A stretch of 64,000 bases of DNA from assembly GCA_910586315.1 (NCBI GenBank), contig CAJUIP010000003.1, positions 62,001 through 126,000 of the forward strand, read 5' to 3'. How positions within the stretch are numbered: position 1 is the stretch's first letter; each line of letters opens with the position of its first letter. The position numbers were made by a program, and so were the translations under genes. The notes below the pieces were generated by a model. It did not search any database and had not been told where the DNA came from. It saw nothing but the letters and a program-made list of their open reading frames with translations. Origin of the DNA: an uncultured Lachnospiraceae bacterium (GTDB lineage Bacteria > Bacillota > Clostridia > Lachnospirales > Lachnospiraceae). Positions 1 through 8,663 of the stretch are shown here, in pieces.

Positions 1-397
1 CGATTCCAGAAAAAAAATGGCGGATATGAACAAAAGGTGTGATATCATTAAGGAGAATAACGCCGATCTTGTGGTAAGCATTCATCAGAACAGTTACCAT
101 GAGGAAGAAGTGTCGGGCGGCCAGGTGTTTTACTATAAATCCTCAGAAAAAGGAAAAAAACTGGCGGAGATTTTGCAGAAGAGGTTTACTTATGTGCTGG
201 GGGACGAGAACCGGAGACTGGCAAAAGCCAATGGAAACTACTATCTTCTGCTTCATGTGAAATGTCCTATTGTAATTGTGGAATGCGGGTTTTTAAGTAA
301 CTGGAAGGAGGCTGTCCTTCTTCAGGAAGAGGATTATCAGGATCGGATGGCGTGGACAATTCATATGGGAATTTTAGAGTATTTGAATAAGGAATGA
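1..397 (+). CDS. N-acetylmuramoyl-L-alanine amidase, C-terminal part (CwlD-like)
   Basis: The reading frame is open from base 2, so the 5' end lies outside the window. The visible 131 residues match the C-terminal half of an Amidase_3 zinc amidase, which cleaves the bond between N-acetylmuramic acid and L-alanine in peptidoglycan. Family landmarks are ADLVVSIHQNS (a zinc-binding histidine in the SIHxN motif), GGQVFYY and the late VECGFLSN motif with the catalytic glutamate. The short single-domain end, without an SH3 or SPOR domain, resembles the sporulation protein CwlD, but the missing N-terminus prevents a firm name. The ATG at 17 is an internal methionine, not the start. Confidence 0.85.
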   Translation, partial: DSRKKMADMNKRCDIIKENNADLVVSIHQNSYHEEEVSGGQVFYYKSSEKGKKLAEILQKRFTYVLGDENRRLAKANGNYYLLLHVKCPIVIVECGFLSNWKEAVLLQEEDYQDRMAWTIHMGILEYLNKE

Positions 398-468
398 CGC
401 TTCCTATGACTGTTTGCGGTCATGAAATAATGTCCGGCGGGAGGAAGTTTAAAGTGAGGTAGAAACAA

Positions 469-1419
469 ATGAAAAGGTATATTCCATTATTGGCCAATGT
501 ACTGGCGCAGGTGATTTTTGGACTGGCGTTCTTTTTTATTAAAATGGGAATGGCCGTGGTGGACCAGGATACAGTGAAGTTTTTGTCATTTCGGTTTACG
601 GTCGGTTTTTTGGTGATGACGGTAATCTTGCTCTTGGGAATTAAAACGGTGAATTACAGGAAAGGATTTATTGGACTTATTTTTCTTTGCGGTTTGTTCA
701 ATCCCGCCATCAGCCAGATTTTAGAGACCACATCCACATCTTATGCTCCAACTTCGCAGATTGCCATGTATAACAGCATGCTGCCCATTGTGATGCTGGT
801 ATTTTCGGCGTTAATTAATAAAGAATATCCCACAAGGCGGCAGCTGATGTTTGTTCTGGTTTGCGTGGCCGGGGTGTTTGTTGCCAATATGGTGGAGCCG
901 GGCAGCACGGGTATGACAACTATGGGGCTGCTCCTGATATTTGGAACTAATCTTGCAGTGGCCATAAACCGTGTTCTGGTGCGGCGTGCATCAGCAGTAT
1001 TCACATCATTTGAGATTATTTATGTGACCACAGGCATGGGGGCTCTCCTTTTTAATTTGATATCCGTGGGAAAGAGCGCATCGGCCGGTGTGCTCCCCGC
1101 ATATTTCGAGGGACTTTTTTGCCCGGAATTTGCAGTGTCTGTGCTCTATATGGGAATTGCCTCCTGTGTGATTGCATTCCTGTCTATGACGTATGCGTCT
1201 GCAAATCTGCCCTTTGCGGTTTATGCTTCCACCTGTACTTTAAGTACAGTGGTTGCAATTCTTTCCGGAGTTTTCCTGCTTCATGAGACATTTAAGCCAT
1301 TGCAGGTAGTCGGAACGGCAGTAATTCTTGCCGGAATTATTGGAATCAGCTTATCGTATGATAAAAAGGATGAATCTGGAAACAGATTTCAATTAAAGAC
1401 AAAGAATGGAGGTAAGTAA
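469..1419 (+). CDS. EamA/DMT-superfamily transporter
   Basis: A 316-residue protein with about ten hydrophobic segments, the size and layout of drug/metabolite transporters (two EamA repeats). It starts with LANVLAQVIFGLAFFFIKMG, typical of the first EamA helix, and the second repeat begins near residue 150 (GLLLIFGTNLAVAINRVLVRRA). Such proteins export or import small metabolites across the cytoplasmic membrane; the substrate cannot be read from sequence. A GTGAGG ribosome site lies about 10 bases before the ATG. The stop codon comes just before the flavin-reductase gene, whose ribosome site lies inside this gene's end, so the two are probably co-transcribed. Confidence 0.88.
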   Translation: MKRYIPLLANVLAQVIFGLAFFFIKMGMAVVDQDTVKFLSFRFTVGFLVMTVILLLGIKTVNYRKGFIGLIFLCGLFNPAISQILETTSTSYAPTSQIAMYNSMLPIVMLVFSALINKEYPTRRQLMFVLVCVAGVFVANMVEPGSTGMTTMGLLLIFGTNLAVAINRVLVRRASAVFTSFEIIYVTTGMGALLFNLISVGKSASAGVLPAYFEGLFCPEFAVSVLYMGIASCVIAFLSMTYASANLPFAVYASTCTLSTVVAILSGVFLLHETFKPLQVVGTAVILAGIIGISLSYDKKDESGNRFQLKTKNGGK

Positions 1420-1420
1420 C

Positions 1421-1981
1421 ATGAAGAAGAATTTTGGAGCAAAACCGTATACGTATCCACAGCCGGTATTTATTATTGCTGCTTATGGGGAAGACGGAGT
1501 TCCCGACGCCATGAATGCCGCCTGGGGCGGAATCAGTGAAAGTACAGAGATTTCCATGTGCTTAAGCCCGGGACATAAAACCGTAAAAAATATTCTGGCC
1601 AGAAAGGCTTTTACGGTCAGCATGGCAGACGCGTCCCATGTGGTGGAGTGTGATTATGTTGGAATTGTTTCGGGGAATGAGGTTCCGGATAAACTGGAGA
1701 AGGCCGGATTCCATACAACCAGGGCAGAATTTGTTGACGCTCCGATGATTGACGAGCTTCCTATGACCTTAGAGTGTAAACTGGTAAGCTATGATGCAGA
1801 GTCATGCCGGATGGTTGGCGAGATTGTCAATGTCTGTGCGGATGAAAGGATTTTGGATGAAAATGGAAAGATTGCTCCCATGAAGCTGGAGCCGATCGTG
1901 TTTGATCCGGTGAACAACGCTTACTGGAAATTGGGAGAAAAGGTTGGAAATGCATTTAAGGACGGGACAAAATTAAAGTAA
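1421..1981 (+). CDS. flavin reductase family protein
   Basis: A 186-residue protein of the flavin reductase-like, FMN-binding split-barrel family. Motifs seen are the N-terminal PQPVFIIAAYGEDGVPDAMNAA strand pair, the TEISMCLSPGHKT segment, the KAFTVSMAD loop and the C-terminal FDPVNNAYWKLG typical of clostridial members. The family binds FMN and often serves in flavodoxin-like electron transfer or as an oxidoreductase partner; the physiological partner is unknown. I choose the ATG at 1421 because GGAGG at 1408-1412 is 8 bases upstream; the in-frame ATG at 1406 overlaps that site. A hairpin terminator follows at 1997. Confidence 0.85.
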   Translation: MKKNFGAKPYTYPQPVFIIAAYGEDGVPDAMNAAWGGISESTEISMCLSPGHKTVKNILARKAFTVSMADASHVVECDYVGIVSGNEVPDKLEKAGFHTTRAEFVDAPMIDELPMTLECKLVSYDAESCRMVGEIVNVCADERILDENGKIAPMKLEPIVFDPVNNAYWKLGEKVGNAFKDGTKLK

Positions 1982-1996
1982 ACAGGAAATGAGTCA

Positions 1997-2027
1997 GGCG
2001 GCGGAAATGATCCGCCGCCCGCTCTTT
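1997..2027 (+). terminator. hairpin terminator after the flavin reductase gene
   Basis: GGCGGCGGA (1997-2005) pairs perfectly with TCCGCCGCC (2011-2019) around a five-base loop. A short T-rich stretch follows. The position just after the stop at 1981 fits a rho-independent terminator, though the T run is weak. A second small perfect hairpin, CCGGGA-TCCCGG, lies at about 2042-2058. Confidence 0.6.
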
Positions 2028-2129
2028 TCGGGAAAGAATCCACCGGGATGCCGTCCCGGATACACTTATTCACCACACGTTTCGCTGCTTCACCGAGAAT
2101 CATGGTTTTCGCGAGTTGTTTTACCTGCG

Positions 2130-3260
2130 CTACATTTTAATTAACTCATACTCACGGCTGCCGAGGCCGATCTTTGCGGCATGGTCCAGACAGGAGCGCC
2201 ATTCGGACTCCGGCGAGGAGTTAGTGAAATGATCATGGTGGTCATGGAAGTGCGGGTCGGCCAGATGATCGGAAAGCTGGCTGTGGGGGAGAGGAGCCGC
2301 CGCAAGACATGCATCCACACACGCCTGATCCAGGGCCAGCGGGTCAAAGGATGCAAACATTCCAATATTAGGGAGAATCGGCGCATCGTTCTCACAGTGA
2401 CAGTCACAGTTGGGAGATACGTCCACGATCAGGGAGATATGGAAGTTGGGACGCCCATCCACAACGGCTTTTGTATATTCAGCCATTTTGTAGTTAAGAA
2501 CCTCATTGGCATTTTCATTATCAAATGCGATGGCATCAAAGTTACATGCGCCAAGACAGCGTCCACAGCCAACGCAGGAGTCTTTGTTGACAGTCATTTT
2601 CTTTCTGTCCGTATCAAAAACGAGTCCGCCGTTGGCGCATTCTTTTTGACATTTATGGCATCCGCGGCAATTTTCATCAATAATATGCGGTTTTCCGCCG
2701 CTATGCTGCTCGGTTTTCCCCGCACGGGAGCCGCAGCCCATGCCGATGTTTTTAATGGTGCCGCCAAACCCCGTCATTTCATGGCCCTTAAAGTGAGTAA
2801 GGCTGATGAAAATATCGGCATCCATCACGGCGCGGCCAATTTTGGCTTCTTTTACATATTCTCCTCCGGCAACAGGAACTGCCACATCATCAGTTCCCTT
2901 GAGCCCGTCACCGATCAGAATGGGGCATCCCACGGTCAGCGGAGTGAAGCCGTTTTGCCATGCACATTCGAGATGCTCCAAGGCATTTTTGCGGCTGCCG
3001 GGATACATGGTATTACAGTCAGTCAGAAATGGTTTTCCCCCCATGGACTTTACGAGATCCACAATGGCCCTCGCGTAATTGGGCCGCAGGTAGCTGATAT
3101 TCCCAAGTTCACCGAAGTGCAGTTTGATGGCAACGAATTTTCCATCCATGTCAATGGAGCCGATGCCTGCGGTTTTGCAGAGTTTCTGAAGCTTGGTGGG
3201 AAGACCGTCTCCAAATGCGATGGTGCGGAAATCGGTAAAGTATACCTTTGATTTTTCCAT
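2130..3260 (-). CDS. DUF362 domain protein with a 2x[4Fe-4S] ferredoxin domain
   Basis: A 376-residue protein. Residues about 1-185 are a DUF362 domain (IKLHFGELGNISYLRP, FLTDCNTMYPGSR, SLTHFKGHEMTGFGGTIKNIGMG). Residues about 190-240 carry two ferredoxin cluster motifs, CRGCHKCQKEC and CVGCGRCLGAC. The C-terminal part returns to DUF362 (ISLIVDVSPNCDC, FASFDPLALDQACVDAC). Members are cytoplasmic iron-sulfur proteins of unknown biochemical role, common in anaerobes. The start follows AGGAG by 10 bases. A sigma-A-like promoter with an inverted repeat lies upstream on the minus strand. A long open frame on the opposite strand (2181-3251) is a coding shadow. Confidence 0.88.
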   Translation of the reverse strand: MEKSKVYFTDFRTIAFGDGLPTKLQKLCKTAGIGSIDMDGKFVAIKLHFGELGNISYLRPNYARAIVDLVKSMGGKPFLTDCNTMYPGSRKNALEHLECAWQNGFTPLTVGCPILIGDGLKGTDDVAVPVAGGEYVKEAKIGRAVMDADIFISLTHFKGHEMTGFGGTIKNIGMGCGSRAGKTEQHSGGKPHIIDENCRGCHKCQKECANGGLVFDTDRKKMTVNKDSCVGCGRCLGACNFDAIAFDNENANEVLNYKMAEYTKAVVDGRPNFHISLIVDVSPNCDCHCENDAPILPNIGMFASFDPLALDQACVDACLAAAPLPHSQLSDHLADPHFHDHHDHFTNSSPESEWRSCLDHAAKIGLGSREYELIKM

Positions 3261-3320
3261 TATGTAGTCACTCCTGTTCTTTTCGATTATGGGGCGGCAG
3301 CTGCCTGTACCCCTCTAGCC

Positions 3321-3355
3321 ATTATAAGACCTGAGAGTACTTAAGCGCAAGTACT
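3321..3355 (-). promoter_or_regulatory. promoter of the DUF362 gene with overlapping inverted repeat
   Basis: Read on the minus strand, TTGCGC (3350-3345) and TATAAT (3326-3321) are separated by 18 bases, a plausible sigma-A promoter. The inverted repeat AGTACTT (3336-3342) / AAGTACT (3349-3355) covers the -35 box and part of the spacer, a typical repressor position. No regulator gene adjoins it. Confidence 0.5.
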
Positions 3356-3477
3356 AATGTACTGACACGTTTATTTTTGAATAATGGGGAAGAATAAATT
3401 TTCATCCTGCAAGGCGGCGGAGGGAGGTGTAATGGTGTTTCAGGCGTACCCCCGAAAGTGATTCAAAACGTTTCCTC

Positions 3478-4764
3478 TTACATGGGCGGGAACATAAGCA
3501 GCGTCCACGGAACGACTGTAATCGTCGTGAGAACTGCCGGAATCCAGCCGGCCTTTAAAAGATCCTTCTGCGTATATCCGCCGACAGACATCATAAGCGG
3601 GACTGCTACGGTCGACAGTGGTGTCAGATAAGAAACAAAGCATCCTATCCAGGTCATCAGGCACAGGCCAATCGGGTTCCAGCCTAGGGAAATGCTGGTC
3701 AGAATTGCAATCGGCTGAACCGTATTGTATAATGCCATGTTGGACATGAACTGAGTCACGATAAAGCTGATCAGCCAGAAAACTATATACACGAAGACCG
3801 GGCTGGGATTATTTCCGAGAATTTCGGTAATCAGTGAGGACACAATGTCAGCCGCGCCGGTATTTACCAGAGCTGTACCTACGCCGAGGGAACCAATGTA
3901 CAAAAAGATTGGCGGCATATTCAGGCCGGCCATCGCCTCCTTCTCGGTAAGTACACCCGTAAGGATCATTGCCAGGGCGCCGGCCACACAGATCTGCCAG
4001 ATTTCAAACGGAAGATGGCTGGACAGCAGGATACCAATGACAACCGCAAAGAAAATCGCATAGCCAAGGAACTCACGGACCGGATCCAGAGGCTTCTTTT
4101 CCTTAATTGCTTTTGTTTCCATTTCCGTCAAAAGCGGTCCCTTATCCGGGCACATTTTCGGGCAAATAAAAATTCCGCAAAGCACGGCCACCGCGATCGA
4201 GGGAATCCGGCAAATAAACATATCGAACATTCCTGTGGCATACTCCGTTACTCCGTAGGACTCCAAAAGCGCGTTTCTGGTCAGATAAGTCGTCGCACCA
4301 TGACCGATTGGAAATGCAGATACGCACGCAATAGCAATCAGACAGATCGAAAACAGGCCCTTGGACGGACTAACATTCATTCGGCGGCAGAAATCAGACA
4401 CCAGGGGATAGGTAATCGTAAAAATCAGGATTGCGCTTGGGGCCACCTGCGCCACCAAAAGCGTTACCAAGCAATAACCGATCATGCCCTTCGTAAAGGA
4501 ACCGCCGGAAACCTTATATACGAGATTGGAAATTTTCCGGACCATTTGCGTCCGGTTCAGCCCGGCTGATACGATAAACATCGCCCCCATAATAATTGCA
4601 GAGCTGTTGGAAAAAACAGCCAGTGCCTGCTGAGGGGTCAGACAGCCGGTTACAGACAGTACAAACAGAGAGGTCATAGAGACCAGTGCAAGCGGCAGCT
4701 TGTTTGACATATATAAAACCAGAGTAGCAACAAAGATAATAATACAAAGCGTTGCCTGTGACAT
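3478..4764 (-). CDS. SLC13/DASS-type anion permease
   Basis: A 428-residue integral membrane protein with about 11 hydrophobic segments. The pattern resembles the SLC13/ArsB-NhaD ion transporter superfamily, including an SNSSAIIMGAMFIVSAGL segment near residue 55 and a C-terminal half with the second SN-type motif (FMSNMALYNTVQPIAI). These proteins import di- or tricarboxylates and similar anions with sodium. The start at 4764 is preferred because AGGAGG is six bases upstream; another in-frame ATG at 4770 abuts the AGGAGG. It lies 100 bases downstream of the abgB-like gene on the same strand, so it probably imports the amidohydrolase substrate, a role played by AbgT in E. coli. Confidence 0.8.
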   Translation of the reverse strand: MSQATLCIIIFVATLVLYMSNKLPLALVSMTSLFVLSVTGCLTPQQALAVFSNSSAIIMGAMFIVSAGLNRTQMVRKISNLVYKVSGGSFTKGMIGYCLVTLLVAQVAPSAILIFTITYPLVSDFCRRMNVSPSKGLFSICLIAIACVSAFPIGHGATTYLTRNALLESYGVTEYATGMFDMFICRIPSIAVAVLCGIFICPKMCPDKGPLLTEMETKAIKEKKPLDPVREFLGYAIFFAVVIGILLSSHLPFEIWQICVAGALAMILTGVLTEKEAMAGLNMPPIFLYIGSLGVGTALVNTGAADIVSSLITEILGNNPSPVFVYIVFWLISFIVTQFMSNMALYNTVQPIAILTSISLGWNPIGLCLMTWIGCFVSYLTPLSTVAVPLMMSVGGYTQKDLLKAGWIPAVLTTITVVPWTLLMFPPM

Positions 4765-4863
4765 ATTCATCCTCCTAGTATTTTCATTTTTTATCCCAAC
4801 GGGATGGTTCGGATGGATAAAACCGGCTGCGTATTCATACCACAGTCATTTTCTCCTGCTTCC

Positions 4864-6315
4864 TTACTTCGAAATGCTCCGCGGGCGAATCTCTGGCGGG
4901 ATCGGGCACTGATATGGCGCTCCGGCAAGTCTTGTACAAAGCTCTTCCTTTGCTTTCTCAATTATCTCCGGATGCTCTGCCAGGTCGATAGCCGTCGCGG
5001 CAAGCACCTTTCCGGCCAGCAGCATTCCTTTATGGGCGATTGAGCTTTTTCCCACTGTAACCGCTTGCCAGGAATGTCCCGGCGTTCCGGCCGGCCAGGT
5101 TACTGTCTGGCATTGAACCGTCGGCGTATTCCAGCTTACATCTCCCACATCGGTCGATGCCGGAACCACAGTATTTGACGGTCCCAGCGGCAGTACGAAC
5201 CGATATACGGGATCTCCAGACTGAGCCAGAAGTTCTTTCCGTGTCTCCACCGCAATCCGCTCCTTCGGAACTGCCTGGATTTTCGCCTTCATACCTGCGG
5301 CGTAGGGCGGCATTGTAATAGAAAGCTTTCTAATATACTCCATTTCCTCTTCTGTATATTCTGGAAGCGGAATATTTGATAAATTCTGATACATGACCTC
5401 ACAGAGCGTGTCATTCGGCACAAGATTGGAACAGCCTTTCACAAAGTCAATCTCCAGTTCCGTTTCCGTCATCAGCGCTGCTCCCTGCGCGATCTTGTTG
5501 ACACGGCGGTAAATCTCCTCGACCTGTTCGTTTCTTGGCGCACGAATCAGATAAAGCACCTCTGCTTCTGCCTGAACCACATTCGGAGAGAAACCGCCCG
5601 TATTCGTGACCGCATAATGTACGCGGGCTTCCGGAATGATGTGTTCCCGCAAATACTGAACTCCTGTATTCATCAGCTCGACTGCATCTAGTGCACTCCG
5701 GCCCATGTGTGGTGCGGAAGCGGCATGGGCGCTGATGCCTTTGAAGTGGTAGTATATCTGATAATTCGCGAGACAGGACGCATTCATAACCTTATTGAAA
5801 TCACCTGGATGCCAGCACAAAGCACAGTCCAGTCCGTCAAAACAGCCCTCTCTTGCCATAAAGCTTTTTCCGGAGCCTCCCTCCTCGGCCGGACAGCCAA
5901 AATACAGAATGGTTCCTTCCCTTTCTTGTTCCTCAAGATACCGCTTAAAACCGACTGCTCCGGCTAGAGAGCCGACACCCAGTAGATTGTGCCCGCATCC
6001 ATGACCGTTTTTACAGCCCTCCATCGGCTTTTTTTCCGCCAATCCGGCCTCCTGACTCATACCGGACAGCGCGTCAAATTCCGCAAGGAATCCAATCACC
6101 GGCTTGCCATGACCGAATCTTCCAATAAAGGCTGTCTTCATTCCGGCGATATTTTTCTCGACGGTGAATCCCTCCTTTTCGAGCGCCTTGCAGAGAAGCT
6201 CTGCCGAAACAGTCTCCTCGAAGCAGGTTTCCGGATGATTCCATATTTCATCGCTCAACCTGCTGAAATCCTCGCTCTTTCCATCAAGGAAGCCCCAAAT
6301 TTCTTTCTTTTCCAT
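4864..6315 (-). CDS. abgB: M20-family amidohydrolase, AbgB-like
   Basis: A 483-residue protein closely resembling E. coli AbgB, a subunit of p-aminobenzoyl-glutamate hydrolase, in length and along its whole sequence. Matching stretches include IWNHPETCFEE, ENGHGCGHNLLG-like GHGCGHNLLG (metal-binding histidines), GCPAEEGGSGKSFM, FKGISAHAASAPHMGRSALDA, ASTDVGDVSWNTP and SIAHKGMLLAGK. AbgB homologues hydrolyse N-acyl or aminobenzoyl amino acids in the cytoplasm. No abgA partner is visible, so it may work alone and on another amide. AAAGGAGG lies upstream of the ATG at 6315. The gene leads a minus-strand operon with the SLC13 carrier and is divergent from the regulator at 6615. Confidence 0.88.
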   Translation of the reverse strand: MEKKEIWGFLDGKSEDFSRLSDEIWNHPETCFEETVSAELLCKALEKEGFTVEKNIAGMKTAFIGRFGHGKPVIGFLAEFDALSGMSQEAGLAEKKPMEGCKNGHGCGHNLLGVGSLAGAVGFKRYLEEQEREGTILYFGCPAEEGGSGKSFMAREGCFDGLDCALCWHPGDFNKVMNASCLANYQIYYHFKGISAHAASAPHMGRSALDAVELMNTGVQYLREHIIPEARVHYAVTNTGGFSPNVVQAEAEVLYLIRAPRNEQVEEIYRRVNKIAQGAALMTETELEIDFVKGCSNLVPNDTLCEVMYQNLSNIPLPEYTEEEMEYIRKLSITMPPYAAGMKAKIQAVPKERIAVETRKELLAQSGDPVYRFVLPLGPSNTVVPASTDVGDVSWNTPTVQCQTVTWPAGTPGHSWQAVTVGKSSIAHKGMLLAGKVLAATAIDLAEHPEIIEKAKEELCTRLAGAPYQCPIPPEIRPRSISK

Positions 6316-6347
6316 CTCGTCCTCCTTTTACATTTTCTCTCCATTAA

Positions 6348-6405
6348 AGAAATAAGAGATTTCTATTGTCACACAAATCGTATCTCTTATTTCTCTAATT
6401 GTCAA
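6348..6405 (-). promoter_or_regulatory. promoter and 13-bp inverted-repeat operator upstream of abgB-like gene
   Basis: AGAAATAAGAGAT (6348-6360) and ATCTCTTATTTCT (6382-6394) form a perfect 13-bp inverted repeat whose half-sites are 34 bases apart, about three helical turns. On the minus strand TTGACA (6405-6400) and TACGAT (6382-6377), spaced 17, form a promoter for the abgB-like gene; one half-site fills the -35/-10 spacer. This is a likely binding site for the divergently encoded regulator. Confidence 0.6.
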
Positions 6406-6614
6406 TCCAAAAGTCAAATATGGGTATTTTTCCATATATTATCCAAATTTTTTATTACTATTTTGTGCATTTTGCTTTTGCCTTTCCACGCCATTTTGTC
6501 CTTTTTTTCTTTTATATCTTCAAATTCCATATTTGTCGCTTGACTGAACAAAAAAATATTCATATAATGGATCTACACGACCGCAGTACGTTTCAGAAAG
6601 GCAGGTAGCAGAAC

Positions 6615-7931
6615 ATGGCTATCCAAATTGGCGTTTTTGCCACTTCCGTTCTCGTAGCGGAAAAAATCAAGCAGGTAACCGAAACTCTCTCTGAGAACTG
6701 TGAATTTACTTTCATGCCCTATGACAGCATGAAGCAGCTTTGTTCCATTTACAAGCAGCGTAGCGGAGAATTCGACGGTCTTCTGTTCAGCGGGCCGCTT
6801 GGATATAAATATCTGATTTCCAGATATTCTCCGCCGTCCGTTTCCAATACATGTATTGAAATCTCTGACCAGGACTATTATCAGGCTTTTCTTAAAATCC
6901 TGTACCGGAATCCCCGCCTCGAAGTACAGCGTATCCTGATTGAGGCACCCTCCACCCCCATCCCTTGGGAGGAGGTCTTTGAGGATCCGGCCATCCGTCC
7001 GATCATGTGGACAAACATGAAGCTGGTTGACATGCTTCAGACAGACAGCCTGTACTCGGATTATTTCCAGGAATACCGTCGTCTCTGGACCTTACGGCAG
7101 GCGGATTTCTTCTGCACCCGGCTTGTCCATATCAGTCCACAGCTTACGGCTGCCGGAATTCCCCATGCGCTGCTGTTCCCATCCCGTCACAGCATTCTTT
7201 CAGCGATCAGCCGTCTTTTAAACGCCATCCGCAACAACGAAATCGTAGACTCCCGATCTGCAGTTGGCCTCCTGAAGCCTTCTGCTGACTTCTCTGAAAG
7301 AGAAATTGTGCATCTCCAGAATCTTTTGACCGAATACAACCATCAGTCAGGTACTGCACTGACGTTTCAGAGCAGTCCGGAAAGGCTCTTAATCTTTACC
7401 ACAAGCGCCGCAGTCCATCAGTCCACACAGAATTACACTCATTGTCAGCTTGCCGAATTTCTGCAGAAACGATGTGATTTTCCGTTTGCACTTGGTTGGG
7501 GAGTCGGGGACGATGTGCTGGCTGCGCTCCATAACGCAGAACAGGCGCTCTGTGAATCTTTGAGAAGCGGTCTTGGTCCTTATATTGTAACAAAGCCTGG
7601 TGATCTGATCGGGCCTCTGGTTTCCGGAAAAAGCGTCTCTATCTCCACAGCTCCTATCGCGGATGCACTCTCCCTCTCAAAATTAATCGGAGTCACTCCG
7701 GCAAGCTGCCAGAAGCTTTTAACCCTTGCAAGCCAACAAAGCCGCTTTCTTCTTACGCGAAACGAGCTTGCTATGTATCTGAATGTAACGCCTAGAACTG
7801 CCAACCGGATTCTCACAAAACTTACGGAGCTTTCGGCCGCCCGCATCGTGGCCTCCAAACAAAAATCTTCTGCTGGCCGACCTCTTTCCGTCTACGAGAT
7901 CCAACTGGAAGTTCTTTTATCAACCGCATAA
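6615..7931 (+). CDS. putative transcriptional regulator with C-terminal winged helix
   Basis: A 438-residue cytoplasmic protein that I do not recognise as a standard family. The last 65 residues look like a winged helix-turn-helix (RNELAMYLNVTPRTANRILTKL followed by an AGRPLSVYEI wing). The first 200 residues resemble an alternating alpha/beta sensor (IGVFATSVLVAEKI, EFDGLLFSGPLGYKYL, GIPHALLFPS). The middle (RLLIFTTSAAVHQS, ALGWGVGDDVLAALHNAEQAL) may be a nucleotidyl-cyclase-like or GGDEF-like fold, but no catalytic motif is visible. It is transcribed away from the abgB-like/SLC13 operon and probably controls it through the inverted repeat at 6348-6394. Confidence 0.65.
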   Translation: MAIQIGVFATSVLVAEKIKQVTETLSENCEFTFMPYDSMKQLCSIYKQRSGEFDGLLFSGPLGYKYLISRYSPPSVSNTCIEISDQDYYQAFLKILYRNPRLEVQRILIEAPSTPIPWEEVFEDPAIRPIMWTNMKLVDMLQTDSLYSDYFQEYRRLWTLRQADFFCTRLVHISPQLTAAGIPHALLFPSRHSILSAISRLLNAIRNNEIVDSRSAVGLLKPSADFSEREIVHLQNLLTEYNHQSGTALTFQSSPERLLIFTTSAAVHQSTQNYTHCQLAEFLQKRCDFPFALGWGVGDDVLAALHNAEQALCESLRSGLGPYIVTKPGDLIGPLVSGKSVSISTAPIADALSLSKLIGVTPASCQKLLTLASQQSRFLLTRNELAMYLNVTPRTANRILTKLTELSAARIVASKQKSSAGRPLSVYEIQLEVLLSTA

Positions 7932-8055
7932 CCATGTGATATGATACATCTAAAATAGACAAAGGCCTTACAATGGGAATTGAATGTCAGCCGGCTTTGT
8001 ACTATACTTTACAATAGCGGCAAGCCAGAAAACGGAAAACCGAGGTGTAAATCAA

Positions 8056-8562
8056 ATGGCAAAATTTCAGATTGATACAACAGAATTGTATTGGATTGAT
8101 GGAAGTATGGATGATCCAGAAGATTTGTGTTTGCATGGTCATGCCATTGCCTATATTGGTGAAGAAAAGCTGGAATATGATTGTACTGTCAGTGCGACTG
8201 CATTATACCTGCTCAAAACATTGACGGAGGATCATATCATTCATGAGGATAATCAGATGCTGCCTTGCTGCGGCCACTTTTATATCCCTGATGCGAAACT
8301 TGAAAATGTGATAATCAGTGGCTGTAATAGTGGAATTGACTGGACAGTAAGGCACAGCGGAGAAGATGTTGTTCTGACTTTGGAAAATGGGAGCGAGGAA
8401 ACCATTCCGCTGGAGGAATACAGGCAAGAGGTGTATCGGTTCGCAGACAAAATTGAGGAGTACTATAAATCGTGTTCGCCAAAACAAATACCTGAGGATT
8501 CATTCAGCCGTGATGGATATATCGCATTTTGGAACGAATGGCATCGGCGGAGAAATATGTAA
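8056..8562 (+). CDS. conserved hypothetical protein (DUF)
   Basis: A 168-residue soluble, acidic protein with no family I can name. It has several beta-strand-like stretches (ENVIISGCNSGIDWTVRH, DVVLTLENGSEETIPLEEY) and a helical C-terminus (FADKIEEYYKSC, FWNEWHRRRN). The start at 8056 is chosen because GAGGTG sits about nine bases upstream; an earlier in-frame ATG at 7984 has no ribosome site. It stands about 100 bases upstream of the larA-type gene and could be cotranscribed, but nothing in the sequence links the functions. Confidence 0.65.
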   Translation: MAKFQIDTTELYWIDGSMDDPEDLCLHGHAIAYIGEEKLEYDCTVSATALYLLKTLTEDHIIHEDNQMLPCCGHFYIPDAKLENVIISGCNSGIDWTVRHSGEDVVLTLENGSEETIPLEEYRQEVYRFADKIEEYYKSCSPKQIPEDSFSRDGYIAFWNEWHRRRNM

Positions 8563-8663
8563 ATCTTCATTTATCGGGGGATTTCATCTTTGCGGCGTTC
8601 GCCAAACGCTCACACAGGCACGGAACCTGGCCTGTTGCCCGCGGGAATAAAGGAGGAGACGTG

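Noticed and set aside
2181..3251. Long plus-strand open frame of 356 codons
   Set aside because: It lies exactly opposite the DUF362/ferredoxin gene, whose cysteine motifs and promoter are convincing; the plus frame has no ribosome site and no family resemblance.
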